A stretch of 64,000 nt of DNA from Hyphomicrobiales bacterium (GTDB taxonomy: Bacteria; Pseudomonadota; Alphaproteobacteria; Rhizobiales; Xanthobacteraceae): positions 94,822 to 158,821 of the forward strand of contig JACESF010000002.1 of the NCBI GenBank assembly GCA_013911975.1. The letters are read 5' to 3'. Positions 34,611 to 43,877 of this stretch are shown piece after piece (the stretch's first letter is position 1; each line of letters opens with the position of its first letter). The position numbers and the translations under genes are program-made. The notes under the pieces are model-generated. The model was given only the letters and a program-made list of their open reading frames with translations, had not been told where the DNA came from and made no database searches.

Positions 34611-36233
34611 TCACTTCACGCGCGGCAGCACGTCGAAGTGATGGAAGGGCGGGGGCGAGCTGAGCGTCCATTCCAGGGTGGTCGCGCCCGGACCCCACGG
34701 ATTGGGACCGGCCAGCTCCTTGCGGCGGAAGGCCACGAAGTTGCCGATGAGGAAGATGATCACGGCCACGCCCGAGATGTAGGAGCCGATGGACGAGATG
34801 TAGTTCCAGTGCGCGAACGCGTCCGGATAGTCCACATAGCGGCGGGGCATGCCGGCGAGGCCGAGGAAGTGCTGCGGGAAGAACACCATGTTCACGCCGA
34901 TGAACGTGACCCAGAAGTGCAGCTTGCCCCAGAATTCCGGGATCATGTAGCCGCTCATCTTCGGGAACCAGTAGTACCAGCCCGCGAAGATGGCGAACAC
35001 CGCGCCCAGCGACAGCACGTAGTGGAAGTGCGCCACCACGTAATAGGTGTCGTGCAGCGAGCGGTCGATGCCCGCGTTGGAGAGCACCACGCCCGTCACG
35101 CCGCCCACGGTGAACAGGAAGATGAAGCCGATGGCCCACAGCATGGGGGTGCGGAACTGCACCGAGCCGCCCCACATGGTGGCGATCCAGGAGAAGATCT
35201 TCACGCCCGTGGGCACCGCGATGATCATGGTGGCGGCGACGAAGTAGGACTGCGTCGCGGCGGAGAGGCCCACCGTGTACATGTGGTGCGCCCACACCAC
35301 GAAGCCCACCACGCCGATGGCCACCATGGCATAGGCCATGCCCAGATAGCCGAACACGGGCTTGCGGGCGAAGGTGGAGACGATGTGGGAGACGAGGCCG
35401 AAGCCCGGCAGGATGAGGATGTAGACCTCGGGGTGGCCGAAGAACCAGAACAGGTGCTGGAACAGGATCGGATCACCGCCGCCGGCCGGATCGAAGAAGG
35501 TCGTGCCGAAATTGCGGTCCGTCAGCAGCATGGTGATGGCGCCCGCGAGCACCGGCAGCGACAGGAGCAGCAGGAAGGCGGTGATGAGCTGCGACCAGGC
35601 GAACAGCGGCATCTTGTGCAGGGTCATGCCCGGCGCGCGCATGTTCAGGATGGTGGTGATGAGGTTGATCGCCCCGAGGATCGACGACGCGCCCGCGATG
35701 TGCAGCGCGAAGATCAGGAAGTCCATGGCCGGGCCGGGATGGCCGAGCTTGCCGGACAGCGGGGGATAGATGGTCCAGCCGCCGCCGAAGCCGTCGGTGC
35801 CCGGCGCGCCCTCGACGAACAGCGAGATGATGGCGAGGCCGAAGGCCGGGGGCATCAGCCAGAAGGCGATGTTGTTGATGCGCGGGAAGGCCGTGTCGGG
35901 CGCGCCGATCATCAGGGGCACGAAATAGTTGCCGTAGCCGCCGATGAGCGCGGGCATCACCATGAAGAAGATCATGATGAGGCCGTGGCCCGTGGTGAAC
36001 ACGTTGAAGGTCTGGGGATTCTTGAAATATTGCAGCCCCGGCTCCATCAGCTCCATGCGGATGCCGATGGACAGGGCGCCGCCCACGATCCCCGCCACGA
36101 TGGCGAAGATCAGGTACATGATCCCGATGTCCTTGTTGTTCGTGGAGAACACCCAACGCCGCCAGCCGGTGGGATCGCCGTGGTGCTCGGCGGTATGAGG
36201 TTCGTGGTGCGCCGCGTGCGCGTCGGTGGCCAT
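34611..36233 (-). CDS. ctaD: Cytochrome c oxidase subunit I (aa3-type)
   Basis: [53 protein letters not shown]. Confidence 0.97.
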   Translation of the reverse strand: MATDAHAAHHEPHTAEHHGDPTGWRRWVFSTNNKDIGIMYLIFAIVAGIVGGALSIGIRMELMEPGLQYFKNPQTFNVFTTGHGLIMIFFMVMPALIGGYGNYFVPLMIGAPDTAFPRINNIAFWLMPPAFGLAIISLFVEGAPGTDGFGGGWTIYPPLSGKLGHPGPAMDFLIFALHIAGASSILGAINLITTILNMRAPGMTLHKMPLFAWSQLITAFLLLLSLPVLAGAITMLLTDRNFGTTFFDPAGGGDPILFQHLFWFFGHPEVYILILPGFGLVSHIVSTFARKPVFGYLGMAYAMVAIGVVGFVVWAHHMYTVGLSAATQSYFVAATMIIAVPTGVKIFSWIATMWGGSVQFRTPMLWAIGFIFLFTVGGVTGVVLSNAGIDRSLHDTYYVVAHFHYVLSLGAVFAIFAGWYYWFPKMSGYMIPEFWGKLHFWVTFIGVNMVFFPQHFLGLAGMPRRYVDYPDAFAHWNYISSIGSYISGVAVIIFLIGNFVAFRRKELAGPNPWGPGATTLEWTLSSPPPFHHFDVLPRVK

Positions 36234-36307
36234 GGGGTGCGTCCTTAGCTGTCGAGACGTTTCCGTCTTTCAGTCTTTATCGTCTGGCTTGCGTTGTCGT
36301 CGCGCGA

Positions 36308-36355
36308 CCCGGGGGCTCCCGTCCCCCGGGGGTGAGGCCCGGCATGCCGGGCCTC
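36308..36355. other. Two consecutive perfect hairpins between ctaC and ctaD
   Basis: CCCGGGGG-CTCCCGT-CCCCCGGG (36308-36330) and palindrome GAGGCCCGGCATGCCGGGCCTC (36334-36355). Confidence 0.75.
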
Positions 36356-36358
36356 GGA

Positions 36359-37231
36359 TCACTGGGCGTCGGCGACCCGCATCAGGCCGTCGGCGGCAGG
36401 CGCGGCGGCGACCGAGGTCGGCGCCGGCGCGGCGGAGTATTTCTGCTTCGCCTGGGCGACCCAGGCGTTGAACTGGTCCTCGCTCACCACGCGGACCGCG
36501 ATGGGCATGAAGGCGTGGTCGCGGCCGCACAGTTCGGAGCACTGGCCGTAATAGACGCCCTCGCGGGTCGCCTTGAACCAGCTCTCGTTGAGGCGGCCGG
36601 GCAGCGCGTCGATCTTAACTCCGAACGAGGGAACCGCGAAGGAGTGGATCACGTCGCCCGCGGTCACCTGGATGCGCACGGTCTTGTTGACCGGCACCAC
36701 CACCTCGTTGTCCACCGCCAGCAGGCGCGGCTGGCCGGGCTTCAGGTCCTTCTCCGCCACCATGAGCGAATCGAAGCCGAAGCCGCCATTGTCCGGATAT
36801 TCGTAGGACCAGTACCACTGGTGCCCGGTCACCTTCACCGTCATGTCCGGCTCGGGGATGTGCAGTTCCTGGTGCAGCAGGCGGAACGAGGGAATCGCGA
36901 TGGCCACCAGGATCAGAACCGGCACCACCGTCCAGGCCACCTCGATGAGCGTGTTGTGCGAGGTCTTCGACGGCACCGGGTTGGCGCGCTCGTTGAAGCG
37001 CACCATCACGATGGCGAGCAGCACCATCACGAACAGCACGATGGCCGTGATGATCACCAGGAGGAAGATGTTGAAGGAGTGGATGTTCTCCATGACGGGC
37101 GTGGCCGCGCCCTGGAGATTGATCTGCCAGTCGGACGGCTGGCCCATCCCGGCCCACGCGGCTGCGCTCGCGACCATCGCGGCGGCACAGGTCGCCACGG
37201 CGAGAGCTGAGCTGCGAAAGAATGACCTCAT
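36359..37231 (-). CDS. ctaC: Cytochrome c oxidase subunit II
   Basis: VTGHQWYWSYEYPDNG; VIHSFAVPSFGVKIDALPGRLNESWFKATREGVYYGQCSELCGRDHAFMPIAV (CuA site). Confidence 0.96.
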   Translation of the reverse strand: MRSFFRSSALAVATCAAAMVASAAAWAGMGQPSDWQINLQGAATPVMENIHSFNIFLLVIITAIVLFVMVLLAIVMVRFNERANPVPSKTSHNTLIEVAWTVVPVLILVAIAIPSFRLLHQELHIPEPDMTVKVTGHQWYWSYEYPDNGGFGFDSLMVAEKDLKPGQPRLLAVDNEVVVPVNKTVRIQVTAGDVIHSFAVPSFGVKIDALPGRLNESWFKATREGVYYGQCSELCGRDHAFMPIAVRVVSEDQFNAWVAQAKQKYSAAPAPTSVAAAPAADGLMRVADAQ

Positions 37232-37350
37232 GACGACTTTCTCTCCCTCAGCGGCGGCGGCGCACTGACCCCCCGGCTCCCGGACCCACGGCCGGGCAGG
37301 CTCGCGAGCCTTAACGGGAAGCGCCGAATTCACGCACGGAACGCCCTTCT

Positions 37351-37364
37351 TTGACTTACATCAA
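37351..37364 (-). promoter_or_regulatory. FixK/FNR-like box TTGATGTAAGTCAA upstream of ctaC
   Basis: Exact TTGA-N6-TCAA; one mismatch to TTGATNNNNATCAA. Confidence 0.5.
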
Positions 37365-37647
37365 ACACAATTCACCAGAGGCCGCAATTGCGGCCAGGGG
37401 GCGCATGTGGGTGGGCATGTCGCCGCGCTCGGGGGCATCCGAGCACCACGCCGCCACGCTTTGCGCGCAAAGGCCAAGCTCGGGCTGCGCGTCCCTCGAT
37501 CCGCCACAAAATGCCGTTTTGTCGTCAAATCGGGACGCGTGTCCTTGACATGAGCGGTCAGGCTCTTAAGCCCAAGAGCGGGCCTGATCGTTCCGTCCCG
37601 CCCTTGTCGGAAGCGGCGTCGCCGCGTGTTTTTTGGAGCCGGAATCC

Positions 37648-38259
37648 ATGGGATTCGAGTCGTCGGTCGCAACTGCCTCACGCAACGCAACTGCCCCACG
37701 CTTCGCGCCTGCCCTGCGCCACGCACTTGCCCCGCGCCACGCCTTTGCCCCGCGCCACGCCTTTTCCTCCGGCCTGCTCGCCGCCGCCGCTCTCGTCCTC
37801 GCCTGCCTGATGCACACGCCCGCCGCCGCCCAGGGCGTGGTGAAGCAGGTGTTCAACGACTGGCAGATTCGCTGCGATACGCCCCCCGGCGCCCAGGGCG
37901 AGCAGTGCGTGCTGCTCCAGAGCGTGCAGGCCGAGGACCGCCCGAACGTGGGCCTCACCGTGATCGTGCTGAAGACCGCAGACGGCAAGAGCCGCCTGCT
38001 GCGCGTGCTCGCCCCCCTCGGCGTGCTGATCCCCTCCGGCCTCGGCCTGAAGATCGACGACGCGGACGTGGGCCGCGCGGGCTTCGTCCGCTGCCTGCCC
38101 AATGGCTGCGTCGCTGAGGTGGTGATGGACGACACGCTCATCAACCGCCTGCGCACGGGCAAGCAGGCCACCTTCATCATCTTCCAGACGCCGGAAGAGG
38201 GCATCGGCATCCCCATGAGCCTCAACGGGTTCGGCCCGGGCTTCGACGCGCTGAAATAG
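37648..38259 (+). CDS. Invasion-associated locus B (IalB) family protein
   Basis: Signal-like hydrophobic segment then VVKQVFNDWQIRCDTPPGAQGEQCVLLQSVQAEDRPNVGLTVIVLK...; start may also be 37633. Confidence 0.88.
   Translation: MGFESSVATASRNATAPRFAPALRHALAPRHAFAPRHAFSSGLLAAAALVLACLMHTPAAAQGVVKQVFNDWQIRCDTPPGAQGEQCVLLQSVQAEDRPNVGLTVIVLKTADGKSRLLRVLAPLGVLIPSGLGLKIDDADVGRAGFVRCLPNGCVAEVVMDDTLINRLRTGKQATFIIFQTPEEGIGIPMSLNGFGPGFDALK
37671..37764 (+). repeat. Degenerate 15-18 bp tandem repeats in the ialB 5' coding region
   Basis: aactgcctcacgcaacgc/aactgccccacgcttcgcg/cctgccctgcgccacgca/cttgccccgcgccacgcc/tttgccccgcgccacgcc; encodes RFAPALRHALAPRHAFAPRHAF. Confidence 0.8.
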
Positions 38260-38380
38260 TCACACCCGCCGCCCTTGGGTGCGGCGCCGCGAGGATTTCG
38301 CATCGCGGGCATGGTTTGGCCACATGCCCTGCCCAGAAGGGCGGCGGGGCTTGAGCGGTGCAGTGCGGAGACGACGGGCG

Positions 38381-40219
38381 ATGCACGGGGACGACCACAC
38401 ATTATTCCTCGCTGGCCTCGCCTTCCTTCTCGCCGCCGTCATCTCCGTCCCCATCGCCAAGCGTCTCGGCCTCTCTCCTGTCGTGGGCTATCTGCTGGCG
38501 GGAATCACCATCGGCCCGGCCGGGTTCGATGTGGCCGACCCCCATGTGGTCATCACCGTCGCCGAGCTGGGCGTGGTGCTGCTCCTGTTCCTCATCGGCA
38601 TGGAGCTCCAGCCCTCCCGCCTCCTGTCCATGGGGCGCTACATCTTCGGGCTGGGCACGGCGCAGCTTTTGGTCACGGGCCTGCTCATCACGGCCGTGGG
38701 CTGGAGCCTGGGGCTCGGCCTCGCGGGCGCGTTCATCGCGGGCATGGCGCTCGCCATGTCGGCTACCTCCATCGCGCTCCAGATCCTGAACGAGCGCGGC
38801 GACCTGCCCTCGGGCTACGGGCAGCGCGCGTTCTCGATCCTGCTGTTCCAGGACATCGCTATCGTCCCGCTGCTGGCCCTGGTGCCGCTGCTCGCCCCGG
38901 CGGCCGCGCGCTTCCAGGGCGAGCCGATGATGCTCGCCTTCAAGGCCGGCGCCGTCATCGCGGCGGTGGCGGCCCTGGTGCTGGCGGGGCGCTACCTGCT
39001 CAATCCCTTCTTCCGCCTGCTGGCGCGCTCCGGCGCGCGCGAGGCCATGACGGCGGCCGCGCTGCTGGTGGTGCTGGGCGCGGCGGGGCTCATGGCCTCG
39101 GTCGGCCTGTCCATGGCGCTGGGCGCGTTCCTCGCGGGCCTGCTGCTGTCGGAAAGCACGTTCCGGCACGAGCTGGAGGCCAATATCGACGCCTTCCGCG
39201 GCCTGCTCCTGTCCTTCTTCTTCATGGGCATCGGCATGTCGCTGGACATGAAGGTGCTGCTTCCGCACATCGTGCCGCTGGTGGCCGCCGCCGTGCTCAT
39301 CACGGCCATCAAGTTCGCCGTCGTGTTCGGCCTCTACCGCACCGACCACACGACCCGCACCGACGCGGCGCGTGCCGGCGCGGTGCTCATGCCGGCCGGC
39401 GAATTCGCCTTCGTGCTGTTTCCGCTCGCCTTGGCCAACGGCCTGCTGAGCCGGGAGCAGAGCGAATTCCTCACCGCTACGGCGGCCATCACCATGATGA
39501 TCGGCCCGCTGGTGTTCGCGGGCATCACCTACCTGCTGCCGAAGTTCCGCCGCGCCGCGCCCGAGCCGGAACCGGACGATTTTTCGAACGCGGACGGGCG
39601 GGTGCTGGTCATCGGCTTCGGACGCTTCGGCCAGATCGTGTCGCAATGCCTCCTGGCGGAAGGCGTGGGCGTCACCATCATCGACAGCGACGTGGAGATG
39701 ATCCAGAGCGCGGGGCGCTTCGGCGTCCACATCTATTATGGCGACGGCACGCGGCTCGACGTGCTGCGGGCGGCGGGTGCCGACCAGGCGGAGGTGATCG
39801 CGGTCTGCGTGGACGACCGGGAGGCGGCGGACAGGATCGTGGACATCGTCCAGGCCTCCATGCCCCATGTGCGCCTGCATGTGCGCAGCTATGACCGCGC
39901 CCATTCCATGGACCTGCTGCGCAAGGGCGTGAACTACGAGATGCGCGAGACCCTCGAATCGGCCTTCTCGTTCGGCTCGCGCACCCTGGAGGCGCTGGGC
40001 CTGGAGCGCGAGGCGGTGGCGGGCCTCGTGGCCGAAGTGCGGGCGAAGGACCGCGCGCGGCTCCAGCGCCAGGTGGAGGAAGGCCTCTATGCGGGCATCG
40101 ACCTCATTCCCAACCGCAAGCTGGAGCCCGAGCCCCTGACCCAGCCGGACAAGCCCGCGCGGCCGCTCAACCCGGAAGCCCAGGACGTGCTGACCCACGA
40201 GACCGAATTCTCGGGCTGA
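38381..40219 (+). CDS. Monovalent cation:proton antiporter-2 (Kef-type) with RCK/TrkA-N domain
   Basis: 12-TM CPA2 transporter (LGLSPVVGYLLAGITIGPAGF) and C-terminal RVLVIGFGRFGQIVSQCLLAEGVGVTIIDSD. Confidence 0.93.
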   Translation: MHGDDHTLFLAGLAFLLAAVISVPIAKRLGLSPVVGYLLAGITIGPAGFDVADPHVVITVAELGVVLLLFLIGMELQPSRLLSMGRYIFGLGTAQLLVTGLLITAVGWSLGLGLAGAFIAGMALAMSATSIALQILNERGDLPSGYGQRAFSILLFQDIAIVPLLALVPLLAPAAARFQGEPMMLAFKAGAVIAAVAALVLAGRYLLNPFFRLLARSGAREAMTAAALLVVLGAAGLMASVGLSMALGAFLAGLLLSESTFRHELEANIDAFRGLLLSFFFMGIGMSLDMKVLLPHIVPLVAAAVLITAIKFAVVFGLYRTDHTTRTDAARAGAVLMPAGEFAFVLFPLALANGLLSREQSEFLTATAAITMMIGPLVFAGITYLLPKFRRAAPEPEPDDFSNADGRVLVIGFGRFGQIVSQCLLAEGVGVTIIDSDVEMIQSAGRFGVHIYYGDGTRLDVLRAAGADQAEVIAVCVDDREAADRIVDIVQASMPHVRLHVRSYDRAHSMDLLRKGVNYEMRETLESAFSFGSRTLEALGLEREAVAGLVAEVRAKDRARLQRQVEEGLYAGIDLIPNRKLEPEPLTQPDKPARPLNPEAQDVLTHETEFSG

Positions 40220-40322
40220 GCCAAGGGTACGGCACGCCTTGCGGAATTCGGCCGCGCCGGCCGGCCGATCTTTCCGTGATTTTGGCAGGATCATGGCATA
40301 GACTTCCCCGAGGAGGCGGCCA

Positions 40323-41243
40323 ATGGATCCTTTCGTTCAAATGGTGCGTGCGGCTCAGGGAGGCGAGGGGCTGAACAACCTCGCCCGGCTTTACGGGCTT
40401 TCGGTGCAACAGGCCCAGGCCGCTGCCGAGGCGCTGATGCCGGCATTCGCCATGGGCCTTCAGAAGTCCATGCAGAGTCCCGAGGGGCTCGCGAATCTCA
40501 TGGTCCTCATGATGCGCGGCCCCTATGCCGCGCTCTATGACCGGGGGCCCTCCAGCCCGAGCGAGCTGGCCCAGCCGGGGGCGAGCGCCCTGGATGCCGT
40601 GTTCGGCTCGCCGGAAGTCTCGCGCGCCGTCATGAACCATGCCTCCGCGTCCACTGGGCTCGGTGTCGCCGTGGTGAACCAGATGACCCCGGCCTTCGCC
40701 TCCCTGGTGATCGGCGGGCTCACCAAATCGCTGGCGGCCTCAGGCGCCATGAACCAGATGCTGGCGGGGCTTCTCGCCCGCGCGAGCGGCCAGCCCGAGC
40801 CCACCGGGAATCCCTGGGTGGACGGCCTCGTGAGCATGATGGGCCCGGCGAGCCGGCGCACCGGCAATCCCTGGGTGGATGCCTTCTCCGAGATGATGGT
40901 GCGCTCTCCCTGGACCCAGCCGGCCGGGGGATTCGGCACGCAGAATCCCGTCACCGCCTGGCAGGAGATGATGGAGGCGACCCTCGCCGCCATGGGCGGC
41001 AGCCGGCCGAAGCCGGCGGCGCCTCTGCCCCCTCCCCCGCCGCCCCCGCCCGCGCCTCCCGCGCTCGGGCACTGGCCGCTCCAGGATTATTTCGCCCAGC
41101 TCTTCGCCACCGGCTTCCCGCCCGGCACCCAGCAGCGCGGCACGGCGGATCGCTACGATCCGTTCGGCCTGCTGCCCATGGCGGAATTCTGGAGCCAGAT
41201 GCTGGACCGCAGCTCGGGCCATTCGCGCACGCCGCGCAAGTAA
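40323..41243 (+). CDS. DUF937-like protein with poly-proline linker
   Basis: MDPFVQMVRAAQGGEGLNNLARLYGLSVQQAQAAAEALMPAFAMGLQKSM...; PLPPPPPPPPAPP linker. Confidence 0.75.
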   Translation: MDPFVQMVRAAQGGEGLNNLARLYGLSVQQAQAAAEALMPAFAMGLQKSMQSPEGLANLMVLMMRGPYAALYDRGPSSPSELAQPGASALDAVFGSPEVSRAVMNHASASTGLGVAVVNQMTPAFASLVIGGLTKSLAASGAMNQMLAGLLARASGQPEPTGNPWVDGLVSMMGPASRRTGNPWVDAFSEMMVRSPWTQPAGGFGTQNPVTAWQEMMEATLAAMGGSRPKPAAPLPPPPPPPPAPPALGHWPLQDYFAQLFATGFPPGTQQRGTADRYDPFGLLPMAEFWSQMLDRSSGHSRTPRK

Positions 41244-41257
41244 GGCCCTCCGGGCAT

Positions 41258-41292
41258 AAAAAAGGCCCGTGCCGGTTGCGTCGGCACGGGCC
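41258..41292 (-). terminator. Rho-independent terminator for the DUF1127 gene
   Basis: Minus strand: GGCCCGTGCC-GACGCAACC-GGCACGGGCC-TTTTTTATG. Confidence 0.9.
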
Positions 41293-41341
41293 AGAAGGGG
41301 ACGACCCCGAGGGGCGGTGGCCGTCCGAATGTTATGGGCGT

Positions 41342-41644
41342 TCAGATCTCCGGCCGGCTGCGCAGGCGCAGCCGAAAGGCGGCGCGCCGCTCCACCGTGC
41401 GGGCAATGAGGACCTGCGTCCCGTCCCGCCACAGGGGCTCGGAGGCGGCATCGCGGATGTCGCTCCGCGTGAGGCCGATATCCCGCAGCATATGGTCGTC
41501 GAGCTGGCCCAACTGACGGAGGGCGCGGCGGTGCTCGATGGCGCGCGCGGCTTTCACGGCGAACGCGGACATGGTGAGCAGGACATGGGCCAGCGCTGAG
41601 CCGACCGGTGCGACCATGGCCGCGCGGGTCTCTCCGTAAGACAT
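41342..41644 (-). CDS. DUF1127 domain small protein
   Basis: RALRQLGQLDDHMLRDIGLTRSDIRDAASEPLWRD. Confidence 0.88.
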   Translation of the reverse strand: MSYGETRAAMVAPVGSALAHVLLTMSAFAVKAARAIEHRRALRQLGQLDDHMLRDIGLTRSDIRDAASEPLWRDGTQVLIARTVERRAAFRLRLRSRPEI

Positions 41645-41794
41645 GGGTTCTCTCCAGTTCGGGCGCCGGGATTTTCGCCGTCCGCCCGGTGCGATCCACC
41701 CGATTTGCCGGGCCGCCCGCCGGACGCCGCAGCGCCGGGTGAGGTTGTGCACCTGTTTGTGAAATCAAACTAGCGAATGTTATTCATCGGAAAT

Positions 41795-41812
41795 ATCATC
41801 AGCATTGATGAT
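41795..41812. promoter_or_regulatory. Dyad ATCATCA-GCAT-TGATGAT in the DUF1127/LysR divergent region
   Basis: Perfect 7-bp arms just upstream of the LysR start; fits a LysR-type operator. Confidence 0.45.
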
Positions 41813-41824
41813 GAGGCAGACCCC

Positions 41825-42706
41825 ATGACCTTCCTGCTCGACGGCGATCAGCTCCGCACATTCGTTGCCATCGCGGAGACCGGCAGCTTCACGCGCGCGG
41901 CCGAAGTGGTGCACAAGACCCAGTCGGCGGTGTCCATGCAGATGAAGCGCCTGGAGGAGCGGGTGGGCCGCCCCATCTTCGCGCGCGACGGGCGCGCCTC
42001 GCGCCTCACGGAGGATGGCGAGCGGCTGCTGGACTATGCCCGGCGCATCGTGAAGCTGAACCTGGAAGCCATGTCGAGCTTCGCCGACGCGGCCCTGTCG
42101 GGCCATGTCTGCCTCGGCGTCCCGGACGATTACGCCGACCGCTATTTGCCGGAGATCATGGCGCGATTCTCCCGCACCCACCCGTCCGTGGAACTCACCG
42201 TGATCTGCGAGCCGTCCTGCGACCTGTCGGAGCGCATCCGCGCCGGCACGCTGGACCTCGCCATCATCACCTATACGGAAAACTCCGCCCGCAACGCCCA
42301 GATCATCCGCCGCGAGCGGCTGCTGTGGGTGGCCTCCGCGCGCCACGCGGCCCATCTGGAGACGCCGGTTCCGCTGGCGCTGGGGCGACCCACCTGCCTG
42401 TGGCGGGATGCGGCGATCACGCGGCTCGCCGGAATCGGGCGGGCCCACCGGGTGCTCTATACCAGCCCTAATGCGGGCGCGGTCTCGGCGGCGGTGCTGG
42501 CGGGCCTCGCCATTTCGGTGTTCCCGGAATCGGCGCTGCGGCCCGGCATGCGGGTGCTCGGCCCCTCGGACGGCTATCCGCCCTTGCCGCCCTGCGACAT
42601 CGGCCTGCTGCGTAACCGGCACGCGCCGTCCATCCTGGCGGACGAGCTGGCCAACCACATCATCCAGGGCCTCGACAACGTCACCGAGTCCGACGCCGCC
42701 GAATGA
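41825..42706 (+). CDS. LysR-family transcriptional regulator
   Basis: LLDGDQLRTFVAIAETGSFTRAAEVVHKTQSAVSMQMKRLEERVGRPIFARDG HTH. Confidence 0.93.
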   Translation: MTFLLDGDQLRTFVAIAETGSFTRAAEVVHKTQSAVSMQMKRLEERVGRPIFARDGRASRLTEDGERLLDYARRIVKLNLEAMSSFADAALSGHVCLGVPDDYADRYLPEIMARFSRTHPSVELTVICEPSCDLSERIRAGTLDLAIITYTENSARNAQIIRRERLLWVASARHAAHLETPVPLALGRPTCLWRDAAITRLAGIGRAHRVLYTSPNAGAVSAAVLAGLAISVFPESALRPGMRVLGPSDGYPPLPPCDIGLLRNRHAPSILADELANHIIQGLDNVTESDAAE

Positions 42707-42721
42707 GCGGTGCCGCCGGGC

Positions 42722-43639
42722 TCAGGAGGCGCGCGGCGCCATGAGCACGATGACGTTTCCCACCAGGACCAGGGCGATTCCGGCCGCCGCCGCCAGGCTC
42801 CAGTGGAAGTCCTCCACCATGGAGGAGATGAGGAGCGCGAGGATGGGCATCACGACGGTGCCGTATCCCGCGCGGCTGGCGCCGATGCGCGAGATGAGGC
42901 GGAAATAGACCGCATAGCCCAGGAGCGTGGGAAAGAGGATGAGCCACGCCAGGGAGCCCAGATAGCGGCCGGTCCATTCCACCTGGAAATGCACGCCCCG
43001 GACCAGGGCGATGGCCGCGAGCAGCAGCAGCCCGTAGAACATGGAATAGGCGTTGGCTGAGGCCTGGGGCAGGCCACGCCGCCCCAGCGCCATGGACATC
43101 ATGGAGCCGAACGAGAACAGGAGCGCCCCGGCAAGGCCCGCCAGCAGCCCCAGATGCAGGCCCGAGCCGAAGCCCCGCTCCGACAGGACCGGCCCGAACA
43201 CCAGCAGCACGCCCACCACGCCGAGCACCGCCCCCGCCAGGATGCGCGGGCGCGGCCAGGTGCGCGAGGCGAGCGCCGACATGAGCGGGATGATCACCGC
43301 CGACAGGGCGAACAGCACCGACAGCAGGCCGGACGCCAGATGGTATCCGGCATAATAGAAGGCCATGAAGTTCAGCGAGAACAGCGTCGCGCCCAGCACC
43401 GCGAACAGCAGGTGGTCGCGCAGCGGAAACGACATCCGCGCGCCGCTGAAAGCCGCCACCGCGAACATGCAGGCGGACGCCGCGATGAAGCGCCAGACCA
43501 GCGACACTTCCGGGTCCACCACGCCGAGCTGGAGCCGCAGGGGCAGCCACCCCGAGGAGAAGATCAGCACAGTGACGGCGTAGAGGACGAGATCCGCAGG
43601 CCCGAGGGACGATTGCGACGGCACGGACGGCTGCGGCAT
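42722..43639 (-). CDS. EamA/DMT-family transporter
   Basis: Ten-TM EamA duplication: LRDHLLFAVLGATLFSLNFMAFYYAGYHLASGLLSVLFALSAVIIPLMSAL. Confidence 0.88.
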   Translation of the reverse strand: MPQPSVPSQSSLGPADLVLYAVTVLIFSSGWLPLRLQLGVVDPEVSLVWRFIAASACMFAVAAFSGARMSFPLRDHLLFAVLGATLFSLNFMAFYYAGYHLASGLLSVLFALSAVIIPLMSALASRTWPRPRILAGAVLGVVGVLLVFGPVLSERGFGSGLHLGLLAGLAGALLFSFGSMMSMALGRRGLPQASANAYSMFYGLLLLAAIALVRGVHFQVEWTGRYLGSLAWLILFPTLLGYAVYFRLISRIGASRAGYGTVVMPILALLISSMVEDFHWSLAAAAGIALVLVGNVIVLMAPRAS

Positions 43640-43877
43640 GGCGAACACTCTCCCCGGAGCCGAACGATCCTGCCGCAAGCCGGCAAGGCCACCCGTGTCT
43701 CGTCAGCGTTTGGGAGAGCGACCCCTCGGAACGGACGCGCGCGGCGCGTCCGCAAATCAATCGCACTCTTGCACCCTGTTTCGCCCAGCCGGGCGAAACG
43801 CATAAGCTCCGCCCGGAGCATGGCCGCCATGCGTGCCGCTCATGGCGAGGTCGCGGAGGGTGCCTCCGCGCTTCCCC

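Noticed and set aside
32449-36248. Long plus-strand ORFs (634 aa, 592 aa) opposite the cta genes
   Set aside because: Antisense artefacts; the minus strand carries the well-conserved ctaB/ctaG/ctaD genes.
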